64,000 nt of DNA from the NCBI RefSeq assembly GCF_900604485.1, contig NZ_UWOP01000001.1, positions 5,001 through 69,000 of the forward strand, in the 5' to 3' direction. Under the pieces are notes generated by a model. That model saw nothing but the letters and a program-made list of their open reading frames with translations, ran no database searches and was not told the DNA's origin. Shown here piece after piece: positions 31,601 to 40,144 of this stretch. The translations under genes and the position numbers were made by a program. The stretch comes from Enterococcus mediterraneensis. GTDB lineage: Bacteria; Bacillota; Bacilli; Lactobacillales; Enterococcaceae. How positions within the stretch are numbered: the stretch's first letter is position 1; every line of letters starts with the position of its first letter.

Positions 31601-32321
31601 GTATAATTTCCTCCTTGTTTCTTACAAATAAATGCCGTTTATAGGTTTCGGCGTACTTTGAAAAGCTTCCTTTACGAATGTCGTAGTCGTTCAATAACTG
31701 CACGAACCAAAGGGGATAAGCGCCTAATGCCTTTACTTCCATCAAAAAATCGATCTCTGGCGCTACCAATGCACCGCTGCTTCCTTTTTCTAACGCTAAT
31801 TCTTGTGTACGATAGCGAATATTTTGGTCAAAAGTCACACGGAATTCTTCCTCTTCATTGCCAAAAAGCGAGAGACGATCATAAGCAATCAACACTTTCG
31901 GCTGCAAATCTCCATGTCGAGAAAACAACCAATTGATTTCCTGTGCGATCTGAAGATCATTGTCAGCAGGGAAATTTCCAGTAGCTAACCACGTACGATA
32001 ATCACTGTAAGAAAGGGGCAATCTTCGTTTATAGACGATCCCTTTGACTTTTTTCTTGATTTCTAGAAAAACTAGTTGATCCTCATTAGGTACGCCGTAA
32101 CTGCGGACGCGAAATTTTTCTTTGTATTTTGGTTTATCCATGGAATGTTGGATGAATCGATAATCAGGTGTGTCGAAATATAGAGATAGGATCGTGTGTT
32201 TCCCGAACTCATCTACGGTCATCTGTTTTGTCAGTTCTTGAAAGAAGCCGTTAAATTGGTTTTGAGTCAGTAAATACTTGGTTTCTTTTCGTTGAAAGAC
32301 TTTTTTTAGTTTCATCATCAT
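31590..32321 (-). CDS. VTC-domain (polyphosphate polymerase-like) protein
   Basis: 243 aa. The tunnel-fold pattern of the VTC superfamily is visible: KKVFQRKETKYLL, SLYFDTPDYRF, KYKEKFRVRSYG, VFLEIKKKVKGIVYKRR and, at the end, DFLMEVKALGAYPLW. Basic and acidic pairs line the nucleotide/metal tunnel. In yeast Vtc4 this domain makes polyphosphate. Bacterial homologues next to DUF4956 are uncharacterised, so the polymer is unknown. First gene after the second CiaR-like promoter; AGGAGG before the ATGs. Confidence 0.8.
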   Translation of the reverse strand: MMMKLKKVFQRKETKYLLTQNQFNGFFQELTKQMTVDEFGKHTILSLYFDTPDYRFIQHSMDKPKYKEKFRVRSYGVPNEDQLVFLEIKKKVKGIVYKRRLPLSYSDYRTWLATGNFPADNDLQIAQEINWLFSRHGDLQPKVLIAYDRLSLFGNEEEEFRVTFDQNIRYRTQELALEKGSSGALVAPEIDFLMEVKALGAYPLWFVQLLNDYDIRKGSFSKYAETYKRHLFVRNKEEIIHVI

Positions 32322-32376
32322 TACCTCCTGTTTTTTCTGTATCTCAGCGTTGACTGTATGTCATTGCGATGACACT

Positions 32377-32409
32377 AATTTACTTGTTTCAGCTTAAGCT
32401 AAGCTTAAT
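32377..32409 (-). promoter_or_regulatory. CiaR-like direct repeat and promoter before the VTC operon
   Basis: On the minus strand: ATTAAG, five bases, CTTAAG (32409-32393), ten bases, then TAAATT (32382-32377). The streptococcal CiaR consensus is NTTAAG-N5-WTTAAG; one base differs (C for W). The box overlaps the stop codon of the gene upstream. Confidence 0.5.
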
Positions 32410-32794
32410 GAGGAGAATTTTCTGTACCAATATCCATCAAGCGATGAATGATAAACAGAAATATGCTGATCCCGATAAAGACGATCCCCACTGTTGGATA
32501 AAGAAAAAGATACGGTGAGGATGTACCGGAGATCTCTAAGATACCTTTTAAAATCATGCCGGTTGCGCAGCTGGCCAGACCGGAATTATAGAGGTTAAAA
32601 GCGAGTCGGTTTTTCAATGTTCCTAATAAATTAGAAAAAAGGACTACCCCACTGCCGCCGATCAAAGGAACGAGCCAGACCCAGTGCAGTGATGATGAAA
32701 CAATCCCGTGACTAAATAGATGATAAATATACTGGAAAATAAAAAGTGATCCAGTAATTGCAAGATAACTGATGATCGTTTTTCTTTGCTTCAT
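32405..32794 (-). CDS. Small membrane protein, 129 aa
   Basis: Four hydrophobic helices, no known domain recognised. The real start is ATG 32794, 11 nucleotides after the phosphodiester-glycosidase stop, with AGGAGGAG upstream. The frame runs back into the previous gene without a start signal. Third gene of the GT2-GtrA operon. May be a flippase-like or scaffolding subunit of the envelope system, which is speculation. Confidence 0.7.
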   Translation of the reverse strand: MKQRKTIISYLAITGSLFIFQYIYHLFSHGIVSSSLHWVWLVPLIGGSGVVLFSNLLGTLKNRLAFNLYNSGLASCATGMILKGILEISGTSSPYLFLYPTVGIVFIGISIFLFIIHRLMDIGTENSPH

Positions 32795-32804
32795 GATGCT
32801 CCTC

Positions 32805-33728
32805 CTAACCAATATATAGAATGTCGCTGACTGATCGTTCGGTGTTGCCGGTGCCTCCAACGGTTTGATTGACGACCTTACCATTGAAATACATCGTCGA
32901 TGATCCCCCGCCGTCAAGATTATAGGCAGTCTGCGCACCGTGATCTTGTAAAACTTCTGCCAATTGACTCAAACTTAATCCCTTGCTGTCGTCTGTCCGA
33001 CCTTCTGAAACTACCAATAGATAATGATTTTCCTCTAGTTGAGCGATAGCCGTTCTGGGATTGCTGGCCATCGATTGCGAAACTTCCTCATTTTCTCCAA
33101 CAACGACTTTGCCGTTTTCTACTAAAGCCGGACCAAAGGATAAGATTTGTTGCGCACCGTCTTCCGCTAAAGTTTTTGCACTAGTTTCTGCTTCTTTGAT
33201 GATAGAAAAATCCCCGTTTTCATCGATCACCAAATCCTGTTTATCAGCATCTTCACTAGCTGTGTCACGATAAAGGGTACCGTTACGCAAAACATACCCC
33301 GTATCGCGAAATCCATAAAAATCCCCATTTATCGCTAAGATCGCTTGATTTTCTTCTGCTATCTTAGAAGTTGTCTCTTTGATGTTTCGTCCATACGTGT
33401 TTTCAGCCAAAGCGGTTTTGAGGTAACTGGGATCGCTGACTTGAACGTCCGCTAGATAAACCGTGGTATCTTCTACTCGTTCAGAAGTGATGGTCACTTG
33501 GATGTTTTCATCCTGGTAGCTGGTATCGGTGATCGTTGCTTTGTTATCAGTAGTGTCAGACGTAGTGGTTGTGGTTTGGGAGTCAGAACTTTCTTTGGAG
33601 CTTACAGCGGTCACTGCGATAGCTTCAGGCAGAACATAGGTTTTTAATAAAATATAGGCGGCACTCCCAGTAAGAAACAAACCATACAATGCTGCCCATA
33701 AAAACGACTTCTTTAAAAAACGCTTCAT
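32805..33728 (-). CDS. Phosphodiester glycosidase (NAGPA-like), membrane-anchored
   Basis: 307 aa. An N-terminal membrane helix (about 8-30), a Ser/Thr linker (35-70), then a NAGPA domain with AINGDFYGFRDTGYVLRNG, NPRTAIAQLE and the family end pattern YNLDGGGSSTMYFNG. Homologues remove GlcNAc from phosphodiesters or act on peptidoglycan-attached sugars. It would face outside and could trim a glycan phosphate polymer. Its start overlaps the glycosyltransferase stop (ATGA). Confidence 0.85.
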   Translation of the reverse strand: MKRFLKKSFLWAALYGLFLTGSAAYILLKTYVLPEAIAVTAVSSKESSDSQTTTTTSDTTDNKATITDTSYQDENIQVTITSERVEDTTVYLADVQVSDPSYLKTALAENTYGRNIKETTSKIAEENQAILAINGDFYGFRDTGYVLRNGTLYRDTASEDADKQDLVIDENGDFSIIKEAETSAKTLAEDGAQQILSFGPALVENGKVVVGENEEVSQSMASNPRTAIAQLEENHYLLVVSEGRTDDSKGLSLSQLAEVLQDHGAQTAYNLDGGGSSTMYFNGKVVNQTVGGTGNTERSVSDILYIG

Positions 33729-34771
33729 TGAATTTCTCCTCCTTTAAAAATCAGCCGCCGTTGGATCGCGAAGCTGGCAAAGAACAGTGTGATGTCTACC
33801 AACAGTTTGCAGAACAAAAGTGAGCGGATAAAGAGCGATAAAGTTGAGACTCCTAACCAGCTGAAAACTAACTGTACGAGGAACAACAGACTGTACTTGA
33901 AAAAAGCAGCCTTGCCTTTTCGCTTTTGAAAGACAAATCGTCGATTGACGTGATAGTTGTAGACTCCAGAGGTGATTCGAGCAATCACTGTTATCGCCAG
34001 AAGAGCAGCCGGGCTCTTCCCGCCTGTTAACAAGACCAATCCGTAAAATAGACTTAAATCAACAAATGAAGATGTGAGCGATGAAAACAGGAAACGAAGT
34101 AAAGGCTGATAGACCAAAAATGAGTCTTGCAGCGGTCGGAAATGTGACTGCTGATTATTATCTTCATAGATCGTTTCGATAGGCAGTGTCTTGATATGGT
34201 AGCCACTTGAGGGAAGCTCTAATAATTGATTGATCTCATATTCAAAACGATCGCCAGCTATCGATAAGAGGTCATGGATGCTAGTACTAGAAAAACCTCT
34301 CAAACCTGTTTGTGTATCTTGGAGTCGGATCCCTGAAGCAAGAAAATAAAAAAGACTGGTCAGTTTGTTTCCAAAGTAGCTGCGAAAAGGCGTTTCTTGA
34401 TAAGAAAAATCACGGACTCCTAATAAGATCTCATGATGAGTCAACTTTATTGTCTCCACTAGCATTTTTTTGATATCAGAAATACTGTGTTGTCCGTCGC
34501 CATCAGCGGTTATGATCCCTTTAGCTGTTGGAAAATTCTCAGCGATATATTCAAAACCGGTTTTAAGGGCGTGACCCTTACCGATATTTTTGTCATAACG
34601 GATCAAATGAATCCGCGGATGCTGCATTTGATCAAAAATTTCTGTATACTCGGCACCACTGCCATCATCTACAATGACTAACTCATTAGGCAGTGTTTGA
34701 ATCAGATCATGAATAAAAAAAGTTGTTTTATTTGTAGGTTCATAAATTGGGATCAATAGGATCGAGTTCAT
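33725..34771 (-). CDS. GT2 glycosyltransferase fused to GtrA-like membrane domain
   Basis: 348 aa. Residues about 1-220 are a dolichol-phosphate-mannose-synthase-like GT2 domain (VDDGSG, ADGDGQH metal site, GLRGFS). Residues 230-348 are GtrA-like with four helices. Such fusions make polyprenyl-phosphate sugars and move them outward for glycosylating cell-surface polymers. ATG 34771 has AGGTG upstream. First gene of the envelope locus. Confidence 0.85.
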   Translation of the reverse strand: MNSILLIPIYEPTNKTTFFIHDLIQTLPNELVIVDDGSGAEYTEIFDQMQHPRIHLIRYDKNIGKGHALKTGFEYIAENFPTAKGIITADGDGQHSISDIKKMLVETIKLTHHEILLGVRDFSYQETPFRSYFGNKLTSLFYFLASGIRLQDTQTGLRGFSSTSIHDLLSIAGDRFEYEINQLLELPSSGYHIKTLPIETIYEDNNQQSHFRPLQDSFLVYQPLLRFLFSSLTSSFVDLSLFYGLVLLTGGKSPAALLAITVIARITSGVYNYHVNRRFVFQKRKGKAAFFKYSLLFLVQLVFSWLGVSTLSLFIRSLLFCKLLVDITLFFASFAIQRRLIFKGGEIQ

Positions 34772-34805
34772 GTTTATCACCTGCGCTTTTGTAAGAATGT
34801 CTCTT

Positions 34806-34837
34806 ATTTTACGCAGGTGTCTTAAACTTCCCTTAAA
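34806..34837 (-). promoter_or_regulatory. CiaR-like direct repeat and promoter before the GT2-GtrA operon
   Basis: On the minus strand: TTTAAG, five bases, TTTAAG (34837-34821), nine bases, TAAAAT (34811-34806). This matches the CiaR consensus NTTAAG-N5-WTTAAG completely. The start codon is 35 bases on. Confidence 0.55.
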
Positions 34838-34839
34838 GC

Positions 34840-34873
34840 AAAAAAGCCGCAGACGATTGGTCTACGACTTTTC
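34840..34873 (-). terminator. Terminator after iadA
   Basis: AAAAGTCGTAGAC pairs GTCTGCGGCTTTT with wobble, followed by T on the minus strand. It lies just upstream of the CiaR-like box. Confidence 0.75.
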
Positions 34874-34890
34874 TATAATTGTTTTATTAT

Positions 34891-36078
34891 TTAGTGGATG
34901 GTTTTTTCAAAGGTTCCCCAAACTTTTACTTCTTTGTTTTCTACCATGACTTGTCCTTTAGCGATCACAGTATCGATATCCAAAGTCTTTTCATCAAGCA
35001 GGCAAAGATCTGCATCAAAGGTTTCTTTGACCTGTCCTTTGCCTTGAAGTTTCAGGATTTTAGCGGGATTTTCTGTAATAGCCCGGATCGCGATCTCTAG
35101 CGGAATATTTTCCTTCAAGACTGCTTCTTTGATCCCTACCATCAAAGCCTTGGAACTGCCCACGCCAAGACCGAGGAATTCATTTTTTTCATTGAAATAA
35201 GGCAGACTGCCTTGGCCATCGGATGTCATCGTGAATTTATCTAATTCAACGCCTTCTTCTAATAACCGCTTCAAGCCTTTGCTGAAACGGATCTCGCCAT
35301 CAGTTTTTTCCCAGAAATCAGGATCTTCACTGGCTGTAAAGTCGATGACGCCGCCTTTTTTCGCAAATTCGATGCAGGATTCAAAAAGTTCCTGTGTTCG
35401 ATTGGCATGAGTAGGTAAAAATTGTGTGATAGGGATCTCAGTTTCTTCGATAGTTTTCAAGATCAGTTCTAGCTTGCGGTCACCGCCGCCTAAATGGACA
35501 TTGACGATCCCGGCTTTGCCTGACAGCATGCCGCCAACGCGTGCGTCCGCGACTGCGCGGGTGAATTCCTCAAAAGAAGGCTGTGAGGAACGATGATCGG
35601 AAATGGCGATCTCGCCGATACCGATCACTTTATCGATAGTCAAGAAGTCTCTGATCAAAGAATCGCTGACGGTTTTTACCGGCAATCGATAGGAGCCTTC
35701 ATAGACAAATGTCGTGATCCCTTCCGCTTCTAATCCTCGCGCTTTACTGATCAACGCGACCATATCCCGGCCTTCACCGTCTGTACCCAAACATCCTACG
35801 ACGGTAGTTACACCGGCTGTGGTCAGCTGGCTGAGGGTGACTTCCGGTGTCCGGTTTTGGAAGCCGCCTTCCCCACCGCCGCCTAAGATATGAAAATGAC
35901 AATCGATAAATCCCGGTACAACGATTTTGCCGCTGCCATCGATCTCTGTGACACCAAATTCAGATAGATCAGTTGTGATCTGATCGGCGATTTTGATGAT
36001 TTTTTGATCACTTAATAAAATATCTTTTGTTCCGATAAAATCGGGGGCGTAGACTTTTGCTTGACGAATGATGATCAT
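34891..36078 (-). CDS. iadA: Isoaspartyl dipeptidase
   Basis: 395 aa. Amidohydrolase-fold zinc enzyme that removes beta-aspartyl residues from damaged peptides. The metal motif CHFHILGGGGEGG (H-x-H) is near residue 61, and TSDGQGSLPYF, with the catalytic Asp, is near 285. GGAGG precedes the ATG. It follows proC by 28 bases in the same direction, likely co-transcribed. Both serve amino-acid/peptide turnover. Confidence 0.9.
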   Translation of the reverse strand: MIIIRQAKVYAPDFIGTKDILLSDQKIIKIADQITTDLSEFGVTEIDGSGKIVVPGFIDCHFHILGGGGEGGFQNRTPEVTLSQLTTAGVTTVVGCLGTDGEGRDMVALISKARGLEAEGITTFVYEGSYRLPVKTVSDSLIRDFLTIDKVIGIGEIAISDHRSSQPSFEEFTRAVADARVGGMLSGKAGIVNVHLGGGDRKLELILKTIEETEIPITQFLPTHANRTQELFESCIEFAKKGGVIDFTASEDPDFWEKTDGEIRFSKGLKRLLEEGVELDKFTMTSDGQGSLPYFNEKNEFLGLGVGSSKALMVGIKEAVLKENIPLEIAIRAITENPAKILKLQGKGQVKETFDADLCLLDEKTLDIDTVIAKGQVMVENKEVKVWGTFEKTIH

Positions 36079-36106
36079 TTCTTTTCCTCCAACTATGTTG
36101 CGTTTA

Positions 36107-36910
36107 TTATTTCATTTGGCGATCTTTTTCCGCCGCGGTTTTGACCGCGTTGATCACGGCGGATCGCAGTTGTCTGTCTTCCAGCTCTTTGACTGCGGCG
36201 ATGGTAGTTCCGCCTGGTGAGGTCACCATGTCCTTCAGCTCTCCCGGGTGCTTTCTGGTATCTAATAACATTTTTGCCGCACCGAAAACAGCCTGTGCCG
36301 CCATTTCATAAGCGACCGACCGAGGCAAACCTTCTGAGACCGCACCATCCGCCAATGCTTCGATAAACATGTAGGTATAAGCTGGAGAAGACCCGCTGAC
36401 ACCTACAACTGCCGGTATCAAAGATTCAGCAATCAGTTCTGCTCGTCCAAAGCTGGAAAAAATTGTCATGATTTCTTCTGCATCTTCTTTCGTAACTTGC
36501 TGATTCACAGAGACAGAAGACATACCGGCTCCGACTAATACTGGAGTATTCGGCATAACGCGAATGATTTTTTTCTGGCTGCCCACAACTTTCTCCATTT
36601 GTTCGATGGTAACACCAGATGCGATCGAAACGATGATATGATCATCTGTCAGCTGTGTTTTGATCGCAGATAACTGTTCTGAAATAAGATGAGGTTTGAC
36701 TGCCAACAGGACGATTTCAACTTGTTGTACTAATTCTTCGCGTTCCTTAACAGGAGTGATTTTTAGTTCTGTCGCTAATTTTTCCAGCGTAGGCTGATAG
36801 CGGTGATTATAGACCAGGATCTCCTCCGGTTTATAAAGCTCTGCATGGATCAGACCTTCAATGATCGCTCGTGCCATATTTCCGGCGCCAATAAATCCGA
36901 TTTTTTTCAA
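36107..36910 (-). CDS. proC: Pyrroline-5-carboxylate reductase
   Basis: 267 aa. NADPH-dependent last step of proline synthesis. Rossmann start KKIGFIGAGNMARAIIEGL, then VMPNTPVLVGAGMS and the C-terminal DMVTSPGGTTIAAVK signature. The start is TTG with AAAGGAG about eight bases upstream. No proA or proB nearby; iadA follows. Confidence 0.93.
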   Translation of the reverse strand: MKKIGFIGAGNMARAIIEGLIHAELYKPEEILVYNHRYQPTLEKLATELKITPVKEREELVQQVEIVLLAVKPHLISEQLSAIKTQLTDDHIIVSIASGVTIEQMEKVVGSQKKIIRVMPNTPVLVGAGMSSVSVNQQVTKEDAEEIMTIFSSFGRAELIAESLIPAVVGVSGSSPAYTYMFIEALADGAVSEGLPRSVAYEMAAQAVFGAAKMLLDTRKHPGELKDMVTSPGGTTIAAVKELEDRQLRSAVINAVKTAAEKDRQMK

Positions 36911-37002
36911 AATATTCCAGCTCCTTTGTGATTTTCTTTTAAAAGCGTACCATATTCGGCTTTATTTAGTAACTATTTCAATTGTAATTTTTAGATAGAA
37001 CT

Positions 37003-37045
37003 AAAAAAGAACTGACTCTCAATCATCAAAGTCAGTTCTTTTTTG
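37003..37045. terminator. Terminator downstream of the MoxR-VWA gene
   Basis: AAAAAAGAACTGACT pairs perfectly with AGTCAGTTCTTTTTT. It ends the minus-strand MoxR-VWA operon before proC's promoter region. Confidence 0.85.
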
Positions 37046-37072
37046 ATTTTGGTTTACATAATAAAAATATAG

Positions 37073-39316
37073 TCAAATATATCGAGCAATCAATTGGATC
37101 AGTTGTTCAGGGAACTTCTGCAAGTCAGTAATATCTAAGAAACGCTGTTCGCCATAGATCTCTTTGATCTTTTCTTTGTCCTCACCGATCGCTGCCGCCA
37201 AATATAAGATTCCTTGCCGTTCATATTCATTGATGACAGATTGGATGTCTTCTGAAGCTTTTTTGCCGGTATAATCCGGCAATGCTTTTGGCTGACCATC
37301 GCTGATATTGATCAATAGTTTGGTAGTTGCATTTTGTTGGACTAACTTCTCGCTCAACAGTTTCAGCGGTACCCCGTCACGATTGTTTTGCCGCGGTTTC
37401 ATACTGACGATTTTTTCTGCAACATAGTTGAAAGGATCGTCAAATTCCTTGTAAGAATAGATCGAAGTTTTTTCTCTTGCGGACAAATCAGCGGTATCAC
37501 CGTAGATCATCAATGGCAGATCTAGTCGCTGTGCCAATTCATTGACCGCTAATGCTGCTAGTTTGGCACTTTCGATCCGATCATCTCGAATCATTGACCC
37601 GGATTCATCGACCCGAATCGCTAATGCTAGTGATGGCACTTCATGAGGCGGATTTTTTTTATCAAAAGTCCGATAATCACCATAAGCTACCCGACTGGCA
37701 TCAAAACGTGTACCCATGTATTTACCTTTTTGATAGGCGGAAGTCCGCTCGTTTTCCAAAATATCTTGTAATGGTTTGACTAATTTTTCAACGATCGGCA
37801 AGATCTCAGCGGTCAGTTTTTTAGCAGTCTTTTGAGCATTGGCGGTGATTTTTGGTCGATGAATGATCAGGCCTTCTTTTTTGTGGCTTGTATCTCTCAT
37901 CGTTTCACGGGCTTCTTTGTTCAACTGCCGTTGTTTTTCTTTTTCTTGTTTCTGATAGTCCTCGATACTGCTGTTGCTTTCGCTGAGGGACTGCTCCTCA
38001 CTCTCGCTGCCTTTTTGACTCTTGGTATCTTGTGGGGTTCGTTTATCGGCTTCCAGTTCAGTTTCATTTTTTTCGGTTTTTTCCGCAGATTCCTCTGTTT
38101 GAGATTGTTCAGGAGCCGTTTCGGTCGTTTCATCTGTTGTACCTAGAATTGTTTCTGGCTCTGCTTCTTCAGTGATTCCCCGCTCATCCGCTTCTTCTTG
38201 GGAAATCTTGCGTCCTCGGACTTGAGATTTTTTGAACTCCTTCAGCGGCTGATTAGTCATCAACAAGCGTAAATCCGCCAAATAGCCGCTTTCTTCCAAA
38301 GCTGTTGTCAAAATCTTCAGTTCATTAGGATCTGTCGTCAATTTATATAAGACCTTTGGGAAAATCGATTGCAAAGGATCTTTACCTTGGTCAACAGTAT
38401 GGACCCAATAGAAATAAGACCGCATCCCCGCTACACCCTTGATGGCATTTGCTTTAGCTGTATTATCCAGTAATTGGATGATCTCCGCCATTTTTGTCAG
38501 GATGTCTTCGTTTTGATAACCGGTTTTGGCTTTTGCCCGTTGTGTCATGACGGAAATTGTTGGCAGATCCATTTTTTCGGCATGCTGCATCCGATCTCGC
38601 AACGATTCGTTCAATGGTCGGTTCCCTTGATAATTCCGGTTGGTGGTGATCACGACGATACAATCCGGGTGACGACGGATCATCCCCGTAGGCAGATTCA
38701 ACATACCGTTATTTTCCAATGCCGAGTTCAACGCCACCAAAACAGAAGCATCACGGATCACAGTTGGTTCTTGGATTTCCAACAGATAGCCTTTTTCCAG
38801 CGCCCGCACGATTTCTGACGGATAGAATTTGTAATGGACGGTTTCTTGGGTATCTTGAGCATCTAATCGTTCGATCAGATCCGCTAATTTTTGGCGTGCG
38901 TTTTCCGCAGTTACTTGATAGTAGGTCTGGATCAAAGACAGCAGTTCCTGTAAGCTGTCTGTTTGATAGATCGCCTCTAGTAATTCGCCATCTAATTCAT
39001 CATCTTCTACAACGATCGGTAAAAGCGCGCCAAAAACGTCTGATTTATCCATATCGGCAAAACAGGTGACTTTCGTATAAGGCAGTTGGAGATCATAAGA
39101 CAATGCTTTTGCCAGCTGGGTTTTACCGGATCCGGCATCTCCTTCCAGCAAGACATTAAAGATCTTCATTTCCGGATCATCCCAGTTAGCTTTGATCTCA
39201 GAAGCGATCCGCAGTTCTTCTTCACTGTCTTGATGACTTGCCGGCTTTTGCCAGATCATTTGTTTTTCTAGTTTTGTAAAAAGGCGCCCCGTTGTGATTT
39301 CAAAGGGTGTCTGCAT
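37073..39316 (-). CDS. MoxR-type AAA+ ATPase fused to a VWA domain
   Basis: 747 aa. AAA+ domain about 20-370 with Walker A GDAGSGKT (59-66). A disordered Glu/Lys/Ser-rich linker spans about 375-480. The VWA domain is at 564-747 with metal-binding DESGS (570-574) and NISDGQP. Separate MoxR and VWA genes usually act together as chaperones that insert cofactors or remodel complexes; here they are fused. ATG 39316 has AGAGGTG upstream. Substrate unknown; the small gene before it is the only candidate partner. Confidence 0.85.
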   Translation of the reverse strand: MQTPFEITTGRLFTKLEKQMIWQKPASHQDSEEELRIASEIKANWDDPEMKIFNVLLEGDAGSGKTQLAKALSYDLQLPYTKVTCFADMDKSDVFGALLPIVVEDDELDGELLEAIYQTDSLQELLSLIQTYYQVTAENARQKLADLIERLDAQDTQETVHYKFYPSEIVRALEKGYLLEIQEPTVIRDASVLVALNSALENNGMLNLPTGMIRRHPDCIVVITTNRNYQGNRPLNESLRDRMQHAEKMDLPTISVMTQRAKAKTGYQNEDILTKMAEIIQLLDNTAKANAIKGVAGMRSYFYWVHTVDQGKDPLQSIFPKVLYKLTTDPNELKILTTALEESGYLADLRLLMTNQPLKEFKKSQVRGRKISQEEADERGITEEAEPETILGTTDETTETAPEQSQTEESAEKTEKNETELEADKRTPQDTKSQKGSESEEQSLSESNSSIEDYQKQEKEKQRQLNKEARETMRDTSHKKEGLIIHRPKITANAQKTAKKLTAEILPIVEKLVKPLQDILENERTSAYQKGKYMGTRFDASRVAYGDYRTFDKKNPPHEVPSLALAIRVDESGSMIRDDRIESAKLAALAVNELAQRLDLPLMIYGDTADLSAREKTSIYSYKEFDDPFNYVAEKIVSMKPRQNNRDGVPLKLLSEKLVQQNATTKLLINISDGQPKALPDYTGKKASEDIQSVINEYERQGILYLAAAIGEDKEKIKEIYGEQRFLDITDLQKFPEQLIQLIARYI

Positions 39317-39328
39317 AGTTCTCACCTC

Positions 39329-39808
39329 TTAATATCCTAATTCGTCTAATAAGCGTTTCAAAATCTTGAAGCGTTCGCCGATCAATTCGCCATCTTTTTG
39401 CAACGTATCGTAATACAACAGGATATCCTCGTCGATCATTGGATTATCAGTATCGACTTCCACTGTCATGCGATTGCCTTGCAGACCGATGATGTCGATC
39501 AATGGATTTTCCGGATCATAGAATTTTTCATGACGGTACGCGTCTTGGAAATAAAGACTGGCTTGACTGACTAAGATCGCCAGATCCAAAATTCTTGTGA
39601 TAGGCAGTTCCTCTGATTGGCGGGACCATTTTTCTCCGGTGTGACGCCAAACTTTCCCAGAGATATCGACTTTTCCTCGATCGTTCCATTGGGCCAATCC
39701 CAATGAAAGACCTTTAGCATCTGTATTTAACGCATTTCTGCCGTCAACTTTATCATAATCTTCCACTACGATCACTGGCTTGTGTTTTAAATTTGTAGGT
39801 ATTTTCAT
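39329..39808 (-). CDS. DUF6530-like small protein paired with MoxR-VWA
   Basis: 159 aa. Soluble, Asp/Lys-rich, with conserved-looking DAKGLSLGLAQWNDRGK, GEKWSRQSEELP and a C-terminal helix. I believe it is the DUF6530 family, but that is recall only. It lies 12 bases upstream of the ATPase gene on the same transcript, with AAAGGAG before the start. Possibly the substrate or adaptor of the ATPase. Confidence 0.6.
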   Translation of the reverse strand: MKIPTNLKHKPVIVVEDYDKVDGRNALNTDAKGLSLGLAQWNDRGKVDISGKVWRHTGEKWSRQSEELPITRILDLAILVSQASLYFQDAYRHEKFYDPENPLIDIIGLQGNRMTVEVDTDNPMIDEDILLYYDTLQKDGELIGERFKILKRLLDELGY

Positions 39809-39820
39809 CGCACATTCTCC

Positions 39821-39881
39821 TTTAGTAAATTAGTAATTTACTTATTTACTAAAGTATAGGAAAAAGGAGAGCTTGTTACAA
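39821..39881 (-). promoter_or_regulatory. Promoter with nested palindromic operator
   Basis: On the minus strand TTGTAA (39881-39876), 17 bases, TATACT (39858-39853). Downstream, TTTAGTAAAT (39821-39830) and ATTTACTAAA (39844-39853) are perfect 10-bp inverted repeats, with another ATTTACT copy between. The operator runs from the -10 to the ribosome site, an ideal repressor position. Confidence 0.7.
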
Positions 39882-39921
39882 ATAATCTGTTTCTGTAATT
39901 TATCTGAAATTTACAGTTCCC

Positions 39922-39957
39922 TATGAAAAAACACAGCAGGGCAGTTCCTACTGTGCT
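39922..39957 (-). terminator. Orphan terminator-like hairpin
   Basis: CACAGTAGG pairs CCTGCTGTG with one wobble and is followed by six T on the minus strand. No gene ends here: the degV transcript already has a terminator at 40084-40118. It could end a small RNA from the 39958-40083 gap. Confidence 0.5.
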
Positions 39958-40083
39958 TTCAATAAATTTTTTTCTATTTCCCCTTCTAAAGCAAGGATAA
40001 TGAGCTTTTTATCATCTATTTTTGTGATAACATGTTAGTTTTCAATACGATACCGCTGACATTGGAAGATCGTTACTTTTCCA

Positions 40084-40118
40084 AAAAAATACACTCCCGT
40101 CTATATTCAGGGAGTGTC
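40084..40118 (-). terminator. Terminator after the DegV gene
   Basis: ACACTCCC pairs GGGAGTGT with an 11-base loop; seven T follow on the minus strand. Confidence 0.8.
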
Positions 40119-40144
40119 AAAACTTTTATAAAAATATAATGGCT

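Noticed and set aside
39924-40001. 25-codon plus-strand frame that could be a type I toxin peptide
   Set aside because: No ribosome site, no transmembrane-plus-charged-tail pattern of Fst-like toxins, and it overlaps a minus-strand hairpin.
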